Positions 44,093 through 55,644 of a stretch of DNA of 64,000 nt are shown here, in pieces. Numbering within the stretch: position 1 is the first letter of the stretch; every line of letters starts with the position of its first letter. The position numbers were made by a program, and so were the translations under genes. This DNA comes from Cavia porcellus (taxonomy: Eukaryota > Chordata > Mammalia > Rodentia > Caviidae). The DNA lies in assembly GCF_034190915.1 (NCBI RefSeq), contig NW_026947506.1, forward strand, positions 38,191,748 to 38,255,747, in the 5' to 3' direction. Under the pieces are notes generated by a model, which searched no databases, was not told the DNA's origin, and saw only the letters and a program-made list of their open reading frames with translations.

Positions 44093-44770
44093 TTTCCTAT
44101 ATTTCTGTGTTTCAAGTGTTATTTGAAAGCTTCCTCAGGATCTGTTGAAGATCCCCTTCTATGTTTGCAGCTACTGAGACTCTGGCACCATGCTACCCCA
44201 AGCCATTGGGCCTGCTGAACCAATGGCCCTCCTCTGCTTGTTCAGAACTCCGCAGTTCCAGACAAGCTGGGCCTCAGGGACACTATGCGCCCACTTGCCC
44301 CTTGGAAGCTCCACAGCTCTTCAATCGCAGCCGGGTTAGGGTACTCACCACAGGTGGTGGTGCCTCAGGAGCCTGTGATCCCTCCCTGCTTGCAGAGATA
44401 TCCACAGTCCTTCAGACAAAGGAAGGCGCGGCAGCAAAACAGGCTGGGCTCGGGGGATAGTGTGGGCCCGCCCACCCATCGGAAGCTCAGCAGACCTCCA
44501 AGTGCAGCCAGGATGGGGAGGTGGATGTAGTGGTCTCTGACCCGCTGCTCCACTTCACTGCACCCGGAAGCCTGGGGGGTCTGGAACAGTCTGAGATTTG
44601 GGCAGAGTGTGCTGAGCACTTACCAAAGGCCAAGGTGCCTCAGGAACCTGTGATCCCTCCCTGCTTGCAGAGATATTCAGTCCTCCAGACAAAGGAAGGG
44701 GCTTCTGCAGGCACTCCAGATCCGCCCAGCTCCTCCTCTGCACACTGATGGCTAGGCGCAGCTGGGGTCC
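44093..44770 (-). promoter_or_regulatory. L1B 5'UTR with partial tandem monomers
   Basis: A GC-rich leader lies upstream of the intact ORF1. A segment of about 280 bp containing 'cctgtgatccctccctgcttgcagagatat' type text recurs at about 44,370 and 44,650, so the leader holds about 1.5-2 monomers. L1 5'UTRs carry an internal RNA polymerase II promoter. That role is inferred here from position and family. Its upstream end joins L1A ORF2 text at about 44,771. Confidence 0.75.
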
Positions 44771-44771
44771 T

Positions 44772-45424
44772 GGATTGGATCTTTGAATCTGGGGGTCTGA
44801 GCTTTTTTAATTCTTTATATGTTTTACACAAGAGTCCCTTGTCTGAGAGAGAGTTCACTACAATCTTTTGTCAGTTTGTGGGTTTTCTTTTCACTATGCT
44901 GGAGATTTCTTTTGTCATGCAGAATCTTTTTAATAAGAAGTGGTCCCAGTTATTGATTCTGGGAAGCATTTCCCATGCAGTTTGAGTCCTGTTCATGAAT
45001 TCTCTACCTACTCCTATGTCTTCAAGGTTTCTACCCAATTTATCTTCCAATAGATTTAGTGTTTCTGTTTTAATATTCAAATCTTTGACCCATTTAGATT
45101 TTAATTTAGTACATGGTGATAGACATGGGTCTAGCTTTCGTTTTTGGCAAATGGAGAGCCAGTTTTTCCAGCACCATTTATTAAAGAGACTGTCGTTCTT
45201 CCAGTGAACCTGCTTGGCTTCTTTATCAATGATAAGGTGGTTGAGTGTGTTTGTAGTTGTGGTTGTATCTTCTAATTTATTCCACTGATCTTCGGCTCTG
45301 TTTTGATTCCAATACCATGTTGATTTTACTACGGTTGGTTTGTAGTATAACTTCAAGTCAGGGATTTTGATCCCTCCTGCTTTGTCTTTGCTGCTTAGAA
45401 TTGCCTTTGCTATTCTAGGTCTCT
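44772..45424 (-). mobile_element. L1A ORF2, middle to C-terminal piece
   Basis: Minus-strand L1 ORF2 text runs from [17 protein letters not shown] (about 45,420) through [10 protein letters not shown] and DPCLSPCTKLK to NSLSDKGLL and KKLRP, mostly in one open frame from 45,424 to 44,871. It is joined at both ends to GC-rich L1 5'UTR sequence rather than to the rest of ORF2. Confidence 0.88.
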
Positions 45425-45838
45425 GAGCACTCACCACAGGCCGCGGTGCCTCTGGAGCCCGCAATCCTTCCTTGCTTGCCGAGATATCCACAGTCCTCCA
45501 GACACACGGTAGGCTGATGCAGGCGCCCCAGATCCGCCCAGACCCCCCTCTGCACACCGATGGCCAGGTTTGGGAGTCCCAAACAGGCTGGGCTCTGGAG
45601 ACAGCGTGGGCCTGCCCACCTGCCGGAAGCTCCACAGTTTTCCAAGTGCAGACAGGATGGGGAGGTGGATGCAGCGGCCCCAAACCCACTTCTCCACTTC
45701 ACTGCACCCGGAAGCCTGGTGGGTCTGAACAGTGTGGGATCTGGGCGGAGTTCACTGAGCACTCACCACAGGCCACGGTGCCCCCAGAACCTGTGATCCC
45801 TCCCTGACTGCTGAGACACCCACAGTCCTCCAGACATC
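45425..45838 (-). mobile_element. L1 5'UTR segment embedded within L1A ORF2
   Basis: This 414-bp GC-rich segment is homologous to the L1B 5'UTR monomers (44,280-44,760), including 'cacttcactgcacccggaagcctg' and 'cagtcctccagaca', in the same orientation. It replaces about 240 bp of ORF2 between the residues corresponding to [12 protein letters not shown] and RPRIAKAI. It is not followed by ORF1, so it is not a simple L1 insertion. Confidence 0.85.
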
Positions 45839-48103
45839 ATGAGAGTAATTCCTACATATTTCATTTTTTGGTTGTTAATGTGAAGGGTGTGGCTTCTCTT
45901 ATTTCTCTCTCGGTGATTTTCTTGTTAGTGTAGAGGAATGCTATTGATTTTTGAGTACTGATTTTGTATTCAGCCACAGTGCTGAATTTCATTAATATAT
46001 TTAGGAGTCTTTCAATGGAGTTTTGGGGGTCTTCTATGTAGAGTGTCATGTCATCTGCAAATAATGATAATTTAACTTCTTTTCCTATCTTTACCCTTTT
46101 TATTCCTCTCTTTTGTCTAATTGCTTGGGCTAGTATTTCCAGTACTATACTAAATAGGAGTGGTGATAAGGGACATCCTTTGTCTTGTGCCTTTAAAGTA
46201 AAGGCCTTCAATTTTTGGCCATTTAGTATGATACTGGCTGTTTGTTTGTCATAGACAGCCTTATTATATTGAGGTAAAGACTATCTATTCCAATTTTCTG
46301 CAAGGTTCATAAATGAATGTTGGTCCTTATCAAATGCTTTTTCTGCATCTATAGAAATGATCATGTGATTCTTACTTTTGGTTTTATTGATGTGCTGGAT
46401 TACATTCATTGATTTACATATGTTGTATGATCAGTGCATGCCTGGGGTGAATCCCACTTGGTCATGGTGTATAATCTTCTTGATGGTTTGCTGCATCGTA
46501 TTTGCCAATATTTGATTGAGGATTTCTGCATCTGTGTTCGTTACAGAGATTGGTCTGTAGTTATCTTTTTCAGTTGGGTCCTTCTCAGGTTTTGGTACTA
46601 GAGTAATATTTGCTTCCAGGAACGACTTAGGAATGATTGCTTCCCTTTCAATTTCATTGAAGAGTTTGAAGAGTGTTGGCATTAGATCTTCTTTGTATTT
46701 CTTGTAGAATTCTGCAGTGAATCTGTCTGGGCCTAGGCTCTTCATTGTAGTTAAGGACTTAATTTTGTTTTCAATTTCATTAATAGAAATTGGGTTATTC
46801 AGTAGATTTACATCTTTTTGCTGTATCTTTGGTACTTCATATATTTCTAGGAATCTGTCTATTTCTACTGTGTTATCAAACCTTTGATGGTAGAGGTTTT
46901 TGAAATAGGTGTTGTTGATCTGTATTTCCATAGGATCTGTAGTGATTTCACCTTTTTCATTTCTTATTGCATGAATTTGAGCTTTTCTTGCCCTTTTAAA
47001 ATAAAGTTGGCTAGGGATTTATCAATTTTATTTATTTTTGAAAGAACCAACTCTTTGGTTCATTGATTTTTTGGATTCTTTTCTTAGTTGCTATTGCATA
47101 ATTTCTGCTCTGATTTTTATAATTTCCCCTCTTCTTTTGGCTTTGGGCTTGACTTGCTCTTCTTTTTCTTGATGTTTGAGGTGTAACATCAGGTTATTTA
47201 TTTGTATTTGTTCTGTTTTCAGTGCAGTACATTTTCCTCTGAGGACAGCTTTCATTGCATCTCATAGATTCCAGTAAGTTGTATTTGTGTTTTCACTTGT
47301 TTGTAGGCATTGTTTAATTTCTTCTGTGACCCACTGATTACTCAAGAGTGTGTTATTCAGTTTCCATGTGTTTGTGGGATTTTTGCAGTATCTTTTATCA
47401 TCAATTTCTAATTTCAGAGTGCTATGATCTGATAATATGCAATGGATAATTTCAACTCTATTGCATTTATTTAAATATGTTGTCTGAGTTAATATATGGT
47501 CTGTTTTAGAGAATGACCCATGTATTGCTGAGAAGAATGTGTATTATGTTGTTTGGTGTAAGACTCTGTATATGTCTCTCAAGTCGATTTGTTCACATGT
47601 GTGATTCTGTCCTGTTATTTCTTTGCTGATTTTCTGTCTGGTTGATCTGTCCCTTGGTGTCAAGGGTGTGTTAAGTCTCCTGTTACAATTGTGTTATGGA
47701 TAATTTGATTTTTCATTTTTCTTAATACTTGTTTTATATAACTGGGTGCTCTGGAATTTGGTGCATATATATTTAAGATAGTTATCTCTTCCTCTTGAAG
47801 TTTTCCCCTAACCAGTATGTCGTGACCGTCTTTAGCTCTTCTGATCATTATTGGCTGAAGTTTTCCTTGTCTGCAAACAGAATAGCTACATCTGCCTTTT
47901 TTTAGGTTCCTGTGGCATGAAGTATTGTTTTCCATCCTTTGACTTTCAGTTTGCTAGTATCGTTTTTGTTTAGATGGGTTTCTTGTAGACAGCATATGTT
48001 TGGATGTTGTTTCTTGATCCATTCTGCCACTCTGTGTCTTTTAATTGGTGCATTGAGACCATTCACAATAATTGTTATAACTGTTGAATGTTGGTTTATT
48101 GTT
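45839..48103 (-). mobile_element. L1A ORF2, 5' part after the zinc-finger retrocopy (right arm)
   Basis: The minus strand resumes ORF2 at the residues following TINQ (about 48,100). It runs through the endonuclease (47,935-47,660 open), the linker and the RT (46,931-46,431 and 46,211-45,861, including [11 protein letters not shown]), and stops at 45,839. Several small deletions and stops make it more decayed than L1B. Upstream it is interrupted by the zinc-finger retrocopy. Confidence 0.9.
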
Positions 48104-48105
48104 TT
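48094..48105 (-). repeat. Target-site duplication of zinc-finger retrocopy, 3' copy
   Basis: AACAATAAACCA follows the short A run at the 3' end of the retrocopy and leads straight into L1A ORF2. The first A's may belong to the poly(A). The 5' copy is at about 54,722-54,733. Confidence 0.8.
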
Positions 48106-48419
48106 TTTTATGGTGGATGTTTGGCATATTTAGTTAAAAAATACCAGTGAAGCAAATTAAGACATTGCAATGTAAATATGGAAACATTTAGGTCAAAATA
48201 TAAAACCTTATAGAAATGAGAGAATTGAATGAAAAATATGCAACATGTAAATAACATAATATGCTGCTGATGTACAAGTAAGAATTGATCATTTCCTATG
48301 AAAAAAAATTCAGTAATCTGCTAGTTGTGTGAAAAAAATTCAAGTTTTTAAAAATCTCATGTTCACAAGTCTTTGAAAATACGTATCAAGATGATACGTT
48401 GCTTACATGTCTAGGCTTT

Positions 48420-48760
48420 CTCCCCTGTGTGAATTCTTTCATTTATTTTACTCCTGCAGTAACTGATGAAATCTTTTCCACATTGTTTACATAGTAGTGT
48501 TTCTCTCCCATGTGAGTTCTTTCATGTACTTGACAGTTACTGTTTCTGATGAAATATTACCCACATTGAGTACATGCATATTGTGGGTTTCTCTTCCATG
48601 TGAATTCCTTCAGGTCTTCAAAAAGTACTGTGTACACTGAACGTTTTACCACACTGTTTACATATAGAAGGTTTCTCACCAATGTGATTTATCTCATGAA
48701 TTTGATAAAGACTTTTTCTGGTGAAACTTTTGCCACATTGCTCACACACATATGCTTTTT
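48420..48760 (-). other. C2H2 zinc-finger array, terminal block beyond the ERV
   Basis: It continues the finger interrupted at 52,379: [12 protein letters not shown] (48,758-48,725), then about three more degenerate fingers, ending in a TGEKA-like linker and stop near 48,420. Confidence 0.85.
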
Positions 48761-49145
48761 TGTGGGGAGTGGCTCAGAATGGTTGCTGCTGCCCTGCCCC
48801 TCTCACCTGAGGGCATTTTGTGTGTCACTCTACATTTCCCATGATCCTCTCCTTGCCTACAGTGTGCATGATGTGAGCAACTTCCCGCTTCAGCCTACAT
48901 CTCCCATAATCCTCTGCTGCTTATGTCATATATCCAGATGTGACAATGACCTATCAGGTAACACTCCTTGCCCTCTTCCTAACCCATTGGCCAGCCTCCA
49001 CCCTATATAAGTTGTAGACATATTAAGAATAAACGAAACTTGAATGGAATTTCGCCTTGTCACTGTCTCTCTTTTCTCTTGCCCAACCCTCCATCTCTGT
49101 CCCCTCTCCAGGCGAAGCCCATGGACCCATCTACGGGACAGATCA
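48761..49145 (+). repeat. ERV 5' LTR
   Basis: 385 bp bounded by TG...CA. It contains a TATATAA box at 49,004-49,010 and AATAAA at 49,028-49,033, placing U3, R and U5 in normal order. Confidence 0.92.
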
Positions 49146-49147
49146 AG

Positions 49148-49165
49148 TGGTGCCCAATGTGGGAC
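49148..49165 (+). promoter_or_regulatory. ERV primer-binding site, tRNA-Lys1,2 type
   Basis: TGGTGCCCAATGTGGGAC starts two bases after the LTR. It differs at three positions from the complement of the tRNA-Lys1,2 3' end used by several type-D retroviruses. Confidence 0.75.
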
Positions 49166-49316
49166 TGGCAGACCTGGCATGAGGGATAACCATGTGGGAC
49201 CATTCATGGGGGTAAAGCCCCGGCTGCCATTACTGTTTCGGGACTTCGTTCCTGTGATCCGTGCAGACGGCCACCTTACTTCTCACCAGGAATCACAGTA
49301 GGTGAACAGGATTAGC

Positions 49317-49907
49317 ATGGGGCAAGCACTTAGTGAGCACAAATTGTTCATGAATGGCCTCAGGGAGGCACTCAAGATTAGAGGGATTAAGGTTAATACA
49401 AAAGATTTGTTACAGTACTGTCACTTTATACATTCTGTGTGTCCATGGTTCCCCCAAGAGGGTACCATTGATTCAAACAGGTGGAAAAGTGTAGGAGATG
49501 CTCTTAAAGAATATTATGAGGTTTTTGGCCCAAAAAAGATTTTGGTAACTGCCTTTTCATATTGTATTTCAATCTCTGAGCTGATGGCACAATGTCACGC
49601 AGAACCCCGGGTCGCAGAGAAGCTCGCCCAGGGTGAGGCTGCATTAGCTGCCTCCTGCAATTGTATTCCACCACCACCGGGTTTATCTAAGGCACCCAGC
49701 CCTTCCGGCTCCGTGGTCCTTGATATCCCGGAGCCTGTTCAAGATGGCGACGTGCTGCCACTTCCTTTGTCTGGAGGCCACGAGGGTACTCAAAATGGGG
49801 TGCACTGCCCCAGTACTCAAAATGGCATGCACCGCCCTGATACTCAAAATGGCTCTGCCTCCATACTGACACTGGTGGTGAAAAAAATATTGGGGGTGGA
49901 GGTTTAA
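49317..49907 (+). pseudogene. ERV gag fragment (matrix domain), truncated by a SINE
   Basis: Retroviral matrix is the membrane-targeting N-terminal part of Gag. The frame is open from 49,302. The likely start is ATG at 49,317, because the next codon is Gly, the usual myristoylation site. About the first 100 residues resemble betaretroviral matrix (SVCPWFPQEGTID block, FGPKK, VTAFSY). A Pro-rich stretch follows, then three tandem copies of a TQNG-containing unit. The frame ends inside the ID-like SINE at 49,892, so capsid and nucleocapsid are missing. Class assignment is from recognition only. Confidence 0.85.
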
Positions 49908-49995
49908 CTCAGCGCTATAAGTGCCTGCCTTGCAAGCAGGCAGTCCGGAGTTCGATCCCTGGTACCAATAAAAACAAAAAAAGACAAAAAAAAAA
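49892..49995 (+). mobile_element. ID-like SINE inserted in ERV gag
   Basis: It starts 'gggggtggaggtttaactcagc', has a clear B box (GTTCGATCC at 49,950-49,958), and ends in an interrupted A tail. One of the best-preserved ID-like copies in the window, so probably younger than the ERV. Confidence 0.88.
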
Positions 49996-50159
49996 TGGGG
50001 CTGCCACGCTCCTTCCTCCGTACCACCCTATCAACACTGGAAATGGGAGCTTAGCCACTGGAACAACCAAGAGATGGTTTAGACTTGGGTAGGATCAGGA
50101 AGTCCATGCTTTGTGACCACACCCTGTTGGTTCTTTCTGGGGCTCCAATGTCCTAGACA

Positions 50160-51612
50160 AAGTCAATTCTAACTTTGTCCCACAGCAACAGGGGGCAGAT
50201 CATATTATAATTCCCCAGGAGAATATTTTTGTGCTCATTGCGGCTGCAAAACAGTTGCAACAGGATGGCAACCCACCTTCCCCGATAAACACCTTAAACT
50301 GACATGGGGGCCGCCAGTGTGCAGCCTAGATGACTACCCACTGGCCAATCAAAGACCCTGTCAGGTTCTACACATCGCTGTTACCACTCCTCAAGACTTT
50401 GGCTGGCTGACATGATGCACCTGGGACTTCAAGTTTATGAGTCAGGCAAAGACAGGGGAAATCTTATTCTCATAAAAAAGGTTCCCCTACAGATTTCATC
50501 CACACCCATAGGCCCAAATCCTGCTATAAAGCCAAAATATAATCCAAATCCAAAATCAGTCTAATTCAGATCCTGTTACTGTTGTTCAAAAATCCAAAGT
50601 AAGTCACCCAACCATAAGTGTTTCTCAAGCCACCCCACACCAGGCAGATCACATATCTGCCCCTCAAAATTCACATTCTAACCTAATCAGTTTGATTAAA
50701 GGGGCATACATGGTTTTAAATCATATCCAACCTGATCACACCCAGTCCTGTTGGTTATGCTTGGCTGCTCCTCCCCCATATTATGAAGGAAAGGCCCTCA
50801 ATTTAACCTTTAACAGTTCTTCTAGCTCATTTGCCTGTGACTGGGGCAATCACCACAAGCTGACTCTCCCTGACGTCTCAGATAGAGGGACTTGTCTTGG
50901 GGACTCCAGCCATCCACCAACACTGGTAGCATGACTCTGTGCCCAGCTTCATTCAGAGTTCAAGCCAAATAACTACATCATTCCATCCCCAGGAATGTCT
51001 TGGGCCTGCAATTTAGGCCTCTCACCCTGTATAGTAACTACTGTTCTTAACAAGTGTACAGACTTTTGTGTTCTTGTACAGGTTCTTCCTCGCATAACAT
51101 TCCACCCAGGAGACTACTACCTCCAGGCATCACAGACTGGCTATATATATAAGAGAGAACCCGCAACACTCACCTTACCTGTATTACTAAGGTTAGGAGT
51201 CACAACGGGAATAGGAACAGGGACTACAGCTCTAGTGTTGGGAAATCAGCATCTAGCTCAATTACAGGCAGCAGTAGATCAAGATTTAAATGAAATAGAA
51301 ACATCTCTGATGGCTCTACAGGCGTCCCTAACATCTCTATCTGAGGTAGTACTACAGAATACAAGAGGGCTAGACCTCCTATTTATGAAGGAGGGTGACT
51401 TATGTGCTGCTCTCAAGGAAGAGTGTTGTTTTTATGCCGACCACTCAGGAGTTGTCAAAGAGTCCTTGACTAAGCTAAGGGAACATCTCAAAGAGAGAGA
51501 AAAAGAACACCTCAGAGAAACCACCTTCTCCTCCATGTGGGGGGGTCTCTCCCCTTACATTGCCCCCCTCTTGGGACCCCTAGCTGCCTTACTGCTTACT
51601 GTAGGACCTTGA
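50160..51612 (+). pseudogene. ERV env (type-D/gamma-like surface and transmembrane parts), damaged
   Basis: Env mediates receptor binding and membrane fusion. The upstream SU part (about 50,180-50,690) is readable but broken by stops. An open piece at 50,692-50,934 holds the CWLC motif (50,749-50,760), typical of gamma/type-D SU that is disulfide-linked to TM. A second open piece at 50,995-51,612 holds the TM ectodomain: a Gly/Thr-rich fusion-peptide-like stretch, a coiled coil, the LQNTRGLDLL segment (51,352-51,381) and a C-x6-CC motif (Cys137, Cys144 and Cys145 of that piece). The anchor region ends in a stop at 51,612. The stops at 50,934 and elsewhere mean no complete protein. Combination with a beta-like matrix and Lys PBS fits type-D-like ERVs. 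Confidence 0.85.
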
Positions 51613-51983
51613 TTTTTCAGAGGATTGTGTGGCTCATTAACAGCGTTAATAACAGGATTGACACATTTATGGCAAAGCCGTTCATGTACATTACCGCTGG
51701 TTGGAAATGGCAGAACAACAAACTTATTGGGAAAGAACACCCCCCAATGGCCCACATGATACTGTGGCCCAAATGCCCTGAGGCACTGGACAGGCAGCCA
51801 GAGATGGGCAAGTAGGGCACATATGTTGCGCTGTCGGCCACCTAAGACAGGCCCAGGACCAACAGCTGTCCTGCAGGCCCATGACGGGTAAGGCTCTATT
51901 GGGATCATATGAGGAGTCCTTGACCCAAGACAGGTGCTGTCCTCCCAGGGCCTGCCATATTCCTAAAATATATATATAATGAT

Positions 51984-51994
51984 AAGGGAGGAGA
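51984..51994 (+). promoter_or_regulatory. ERV polypurine tract
   Basis: AAGGGAGGAGA sits immediately before the 3' LTR, where it would prime plus-strand DNA synthesis. Confidence 0.85.
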
Positions 51995-52378
51995 TGTAGG
52001 GAGGGGCTCAGAATGGCTGCTGCTGTCTTGCCTCTCCCACCTGAGGGCATTTTGTGTGTCAGCCTACATTTCCCATGATCCTCCTCTTGCCTACAGTGTG
52101 CATGATGTGAGCAACTTCCGCTTCAGCCTACATCTCCCATAATCCTCTCCTGCTTATCTCATATATCAGGATGTGATGGTGACCTATCAGATAAAACTCC
52201 ATGCCCTCTTCTTGCCCCATTGGCCCGCCTCCACCCTATATAAGTTGTAGCCATTTTAAGAATAAATGAGACTTGAATGGAAACCCACCTTGTCTCTGTC
52301 TATTTTTTCTCTTGCCCAGCCCTCCATCTCCATCCCCTCTCCAGGCGAGGCCCACAGACCGATTCGCGGGATGGATCA
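51995..52378 (+). repeat. ERV 3' LTR
   Basis: 384 bp, TG...CA, collinear with the 5' LTR. TATATAA at 52,237-52,243 and AATAAA at 52,261-52,266. The zinc-finger sequence resumes directly after it. Confidence 0.92.
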
Positions 52379-52384
52379 CTTTTC

Positions 52385-53880
52385 CTCCAGTGTGAAGATG
52401 TTTATGTTCATAAATATCATCACTTCTTCTAAAAGGGCATACATAAATACGGTTTCTCACCACTATGAATTCTTTCATGTCTTTGACAGTGACTGTTTCT
52501 GATGAAACTTTTTCCACATTGCTTACATACATATGTTTTCTCTCCAGTGTGAATCCTTTCATGTATTTTACAATCACTGTTTCTGGTGAAACCTTTCCCA
52601 CATTGCTCACATGCATAGGTCTTCTCTCCAGTGTGAAACATTTCATGTATTTTACAACAAATCTGCGATCTGAATCCTTTCCCACTTTGCCTACATACAT
52701 AGGGTTTCTCTCCAGTGTGAATCCTTTCATGTATTTTACAATAAAACTTTGAGTTGAACCTTTCCCACATTGCTTACATACATAGGGTTTCTCTTCACTG
52801 TGAATCCTTTCATGTATTTGACAATCCCTGTTTCTGGTGAAACCTTTTCCACATTGCTTATATACATACGGTTTCACTCCAGTGTGAACCATTCCATGTA
52901 TTTTACAATGACTCTGTGAAGTGAAACGTTTCCCACATAACTTACATACATGTTTTTTCCCCAGGGTGAAGATGCAGATGATAATGAATACCATAACTTG
53001 TTCTAAAAGCTTTCCCACATTGCAAACATACATATGGTTTCTCACCAGTGTGAATTTTTTCATGTCTTTGAGAGTGACATTTTGCGCTGAAACTTTTTCC
53101 ACATTGATTACATACATATGCTTTTTCTCCAGTGTGAATCCTTTCATGAATTTTACAATAACTCTTTGAGCTGAAACCTTTCCCACATTGCTTACATACA
53201 TAGGGCTTCTCTCCAGTGTGAATCCTTTCATGTATTTTACAACAAATCTGTGAGCTGAATCCTTTCCCACATTGTCTACACACATATAGTTTCCATTCAG
53301 TGTGAATTCTTTCATGTATTTGACAATTACTGTTTCTAGTGAAACCTTTCCCACATTGCTTACATACATAGGATTTCACTCCAGTGTGAAACTTTTCATG
53401 AATTTTACAATGACTCTCTGAGGTGAAATGTTTTCTAAATTGCTTGCATACATATGGTTTTTCCCCAGTGTGAGGATACTGATGATCATAAATAACATAA
53501 CTTGTTCTAAAACCTTTCCCATATTGCAAACATACAGTGGTTTTTCTCCAGTCTGGATCCTTTCATGTATTTTACTATAACTCTTTGAGCTGAAACCTTT
53601 TCTGCATTGCTTACATTCATAGGGTTTCTCACCAGTGTGAACCCTTTCATGTCTTTGATAGTGATTGTTTGTGTTGAAACTTTTTCCACATTGCTTCCAT
53701 ACATAGGGTTTCTCTGCAGTGTGATTTCTTTCATGTCATTTACAGTTCTTTTGTGTACTGAAAGCTTTCCCACATAGCTGGCATACATAAGGTTTCTCAC
53801 CAGTGTGAACTCTTTCATGTATTTGACAGTCACTCTTTCTGGTGAAATCTTTCCCATGTTGCTGACATACATATTGTTTC
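52385..53880 (-). other. C2H2 zinc-finger array, main block (about 18 fingers)
   Basis: Regular 84-bp repeats of the form C-x2-C-x12-H-x3-H with [12 protein letters not shown] starts and CKIHERIH ends. Open segments lie at 54,236-53,736, 53,529-52,942 and 52,770-52,429. The fingers between them are readable in shifted frames. A recurring Cys before the first zinc-ligand His (for example [10 protein letters not shown]) marks a homogenised subfamily. Confidence 0.9.
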
Positions 53881-54411
53881 TCCTCCTTCTGAAATCTTCC
53901 TTGTTTTTGAAAAATAGTACTTGTGCTGAAATCATGTCCACATTGCTTGTGTTCAGAGGGTATACCCCTGTTGTGACTTGTCTGATAGATCTGAACACTC
54001 AAATATTTCTGACATACAAAGGTCTTGTCTCTTCCATGAGTTCTTTCACTAAGACCAGAGCAGGATTTCTCATACTGATCATATTTATAAGTTTTCTTGA
54101 AAGCCTCTGTACTTGCATGATTGTGAATGAAGTGGAAATCATCATAGTTTTCAAAATTTTCACTACATTTTAAGAGCTTCTCTTCAGATTCCAAATACTT
54201 ATCTGGCTTCAGTGCAGTGTGAGTTTTGATGGGCACATTTAGTGAAAAATGCCCAATCAGTTGTCTTCTAACAGCAAGACTTTAAGTTGGCTTAAACCAG
54301 ATATTTTCAAATGGACATTAGCGGCTTCAGTTCATAGGATGCTTTCTTTATGCTGTTTGCAAGTTTTATATTGATGGCATTTCTCAACCTCTCCATTTCT
54401 TAGATTTCTCA

Positions 54412-55644
<1,233 letters not shown>

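Larger units (their letters stand above)
39317..44770 (-). mobile_element. L1B: L1 LINE with 5'UTR, intact ORF1 and damaged ORF2, 3' end lost
   Basis: The minus strand carries a GC-rich 5'UTR (44,770-44,093), ORF1 (44,092-43,115), an inter-ORF gap of about 95 bp, and ORF2 (43,020 to about 39,317). ORF2 stops short of its own C-terminal end and there is no 3'UTR or poly(A). The cut falls exactly where the inverted segment 38,868-39,317 begins. This is a rearrangement breakpoint rather than an ordinary 3' end. Confidence 0.9.
48761..52378 (+). mobile_element. Endogenous retrovirus (class II-like, internally deleted), antisense inside zinc-finger retrocopy
   Basis: The order is 5' LTR, primer-binding site, 5' leader, matrix-like gag fragment, ID-like SINE, env, polypurine tract and 3' LTR. 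It is flanked by CTTTTT and CTTTTC, a 6-bp target duplication with one difference, as expected for betaretrovirus-like integrases. Pol, protease and most of gag are absent. The two LTRs differ at about 49 of 385 aligned positions by eye. It is inserted in a zinc-finger codon and runs antisense to that pseudogene. The element is an old, defective genomic copy. Confidence 0.93.

Noticed and set aside
44093..45838. GC-rich blocks as CpG-island exons of a host gene, with several Pro/Ala-rich open frames
   Set aside because: They lie immediately upstream of L1 ORF1 or inside L1 ORF2 and share monomers with each other, so they are L1 5'UTR.
49892..49995. tRNA-like sequence with a good B box
   Set aside because: There is no complete cloverleaf, an A-rich tail, and several dispersed relatives in the window. 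It is an ID-like SINE.
52236..53369. 377-codon minus-strand open frame with repeated motifs such as [12 protein letters not shown]
   Set aside because: It is the out-of-frame reading of the 84-bp zinc-finger repeats. The true finger frame has the C2H2 pattern.
52400..53880. Regular 84-bp repeats that could look like a CRISPR array
   Set aside because: Units encode C2H2 fingers with codon-level conservation and have no constant repeat with unique spacers. The genome is mammalian.
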